Shown here piece after piece: positions 63,379 to 64,000 of a stretch of 64,000 nucleotides of DNA (position 1 is its first letter; the number at the start of each line of letters is the position of its first letter). Under the pieces are notes generated by a model. That model worked only from the letters and a program-made list of their open reading frames with translations, had not been told where the DNA came from and made no database searches. The DNA comes from Yunchengibacter salinarum (GTDB lineage Bacteria; Pseudomonadota; Alphaproteobacteria; Sphingomonadales; Kordiimonadaceae). The stretch is taken from NCBI RefSeq assembly GCF_037658235.1, contig NZ_JBBJLN010000003.1, positions 1-64,000 on the forward strand, in the 5' to 3' direction. Both the position numbers and the translations under genes were made by a program.

Positions 63379-64000
63379 TTACTCCGTTTGATCTGTGTTG
63401 GACCGGTGATCCGCCATGGACCGGGCGGCCTTTTCCGATGCCGCTTTCTCACGCATACGCGCCGCGCCGCCGGGGCGGGCGGTCTGCCGCGCGCGGGTCA
63501 GCCCCAGCGCATCGGGCGCAATGTCCGCCGTGATGGTGCTGCCCGCGCCCACCAGCGCGCCCGCGCCAATGGTCACCGGCGCCACCAGCGCGCTGTTGGA
63601 GCCGATAAAGGCCCGCTCGCCGATCTCCGTATGGTGCTTGTTCACGCCGTCATAATTGCAGGTGATGGTGCCCGCGCCCACATTGGCCCCGGCGCCCACA
63701 GTGGCATCGCCGATATAGGACAGATGGTTCACCTTCGCGCCCGCGCCGATGCCGGCCTTTTTCACTTCCACGAAATTGCCGATGCGGGCATCCGCGCCAA
63801 CCGTGGTGCCGGGTCGCAGCCGGGCATAGGGGCCCACCGTGGCGCCGCTGTCCACCCGGCACCCTTCCAGGTGGGAAAAGGCGCGGATGGTGGCGCCGTC
63901 CGCCACGCTCACACCGGGGCCGAACACCACATGGGGCTCCACCGTCACATCCGGGGACAGCACCGTGTCATGGGCGAAGATCACGCTGTCCGGGTCTTGC
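63379..64000 (-). CDS. glmU: Bifunctional GlmU, C-terminal part (partial)
   Basis: About 205 codons of the 3' end are present; the gene continues past the window edge. The piece is the left-handed beta-helix acetyltransferase domain of GlmU, with hexapeptide repeats (VVFGPGVSVADGATI, IGNFVEVKKAGIGAGAKVNHLSYIGDATVGAGANVGAGTITCNYDG). It contains the catalytic histidine region and acetyl-CoA loop (GSNSALVAPVTIGAGALVGAGSTI). GlmU acetylates glucosamine-1-phosphate and then, with its absent N-terminal domain, makes UDP-N-acetylglucosamine. It precedes glmS by seven bases, so two steps of the same pathway are encoded together. The basic C-terminal tail (MREKAASEKAARSM) is usual. Confidence 0.95.
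   Translation of the reverse strand, partial: QDPDSVIFAHDTVLSPDVTVEPHVVFGPGVSVADGATIRAFSHLEGCRVDSGATVGPYARLRPGTTVGADARIGNFVEVKKAGIGAGAKVNHLSYIGDATVGAGANVGAGTITCNYDGVNKHHTEIGERAFIGSNSALVAPVTIGAGALVGAGSTITADIAPDALGLTRARQTARPGGAARMREKAASEKAARSMADHRSNTDQTE

Overview
The window is about 64 kb of G+C-rich, gene-dense DNA. It looks like the chromosome of an alphaproteobacterium of the kind that relies on TonB-dependent receptors (Sphingomonadales, Caulobacterales or Kordiimonadales-like). The grounds are three large TonB-dependent receptors, a FecI/FecR surface-signalling pair, NodT-type efflux lipoproteins, strong GGAG-type ribosome sites and tightly packed operons with ATGA or TGATG overlaps. I cannot name the species. 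I saw no rRNA, tRNA, CRISPR array or complete insertion sequence.

Layout. (1) 1-16.5 kb: the end of a sugar-porter gene, an IlvD/Edd dehydratase, a stand-alone TonB C-terminal-domain protein, and then a FecI sigma factor, FecR, TonB receptor (STN domain), FnIII-like membrane protein, sodium symporter, 40-residue membrane peptide and M20 amidohydrolase in one direction. These meet a second TonB receptor and a Tat-exported sarcosine-oxidase-like flavoprotein coming from the other side. nhaA follows. (2) 16.7-38.4 kb: a large nucleoside-salvage region with tdk, a lipoprotein adenosine deaminase, an NCS2/AzgA purine permease, deoC, an ALDH16-type aldehyde dehydrogenase, purine nucleoside phosphorylase, a purine phosphoribosyltransferase, upp, a BMP-type nucleoside ABC importer, cdd, deoA, an Oar-like TonB receptor and a RutR-type TetR regulator. 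Three RutR-like palindromes lie in front of deoC, between upp and the importer genes, and in front of the Oar-like receptor, so one pyrimidine-responsive regulator may control the whole region. (3) 38.4-48.7 kb: a membrane sulfatase, Spinster-type MFS, DxD-containing orphan, lipoprotein dipeptidase, feoAB, a probable small RNA, dps, an aspartate aminotransferase and a GNAT acetyltransferase. (4) 48.8-54.6 kb: a complete three-gene RND efflux operon. (5) 54.6-64 kb: a flavin-fold protein, a DUF2007-like protein and uvrB, then an A/T-rich island holding a ParA-like ATPase and a SIR2-like protein, then a MarR-regulated membrane protein, a GST, glmS and the 3' part of glmU.

The nucleoside genes form a connected scheme. 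The Oar-like receptor (by inference) and the ABC importer bring nucleosides in. Adenosine is deaminated at the envelope and cytidine in the cytoplasm. Phosphorylases release bases and (deoxy)ribose-1-phosphate. Upp and the purine phosphoribosyltransferase salvage bases, and DeoC cleaves deoxyribose-5-phosphate. ALDH16 could oxidise the acetaldehyde formed. The phosphopentomutase needed to link these steps is not in the window.

The strongest candidate for an undescribed system is the two-gene ParA-SIR2 unit at 57,978-59,812. It is a low-G+C insert placed directly against the uvrB stop codon, it is translationally coupled, and it has no ParB partner. SIR2-like proteins are the NAD-depleting effectors of several known anti-phage systems, so a ParA-gated NADase is a reasonable hypothesis.
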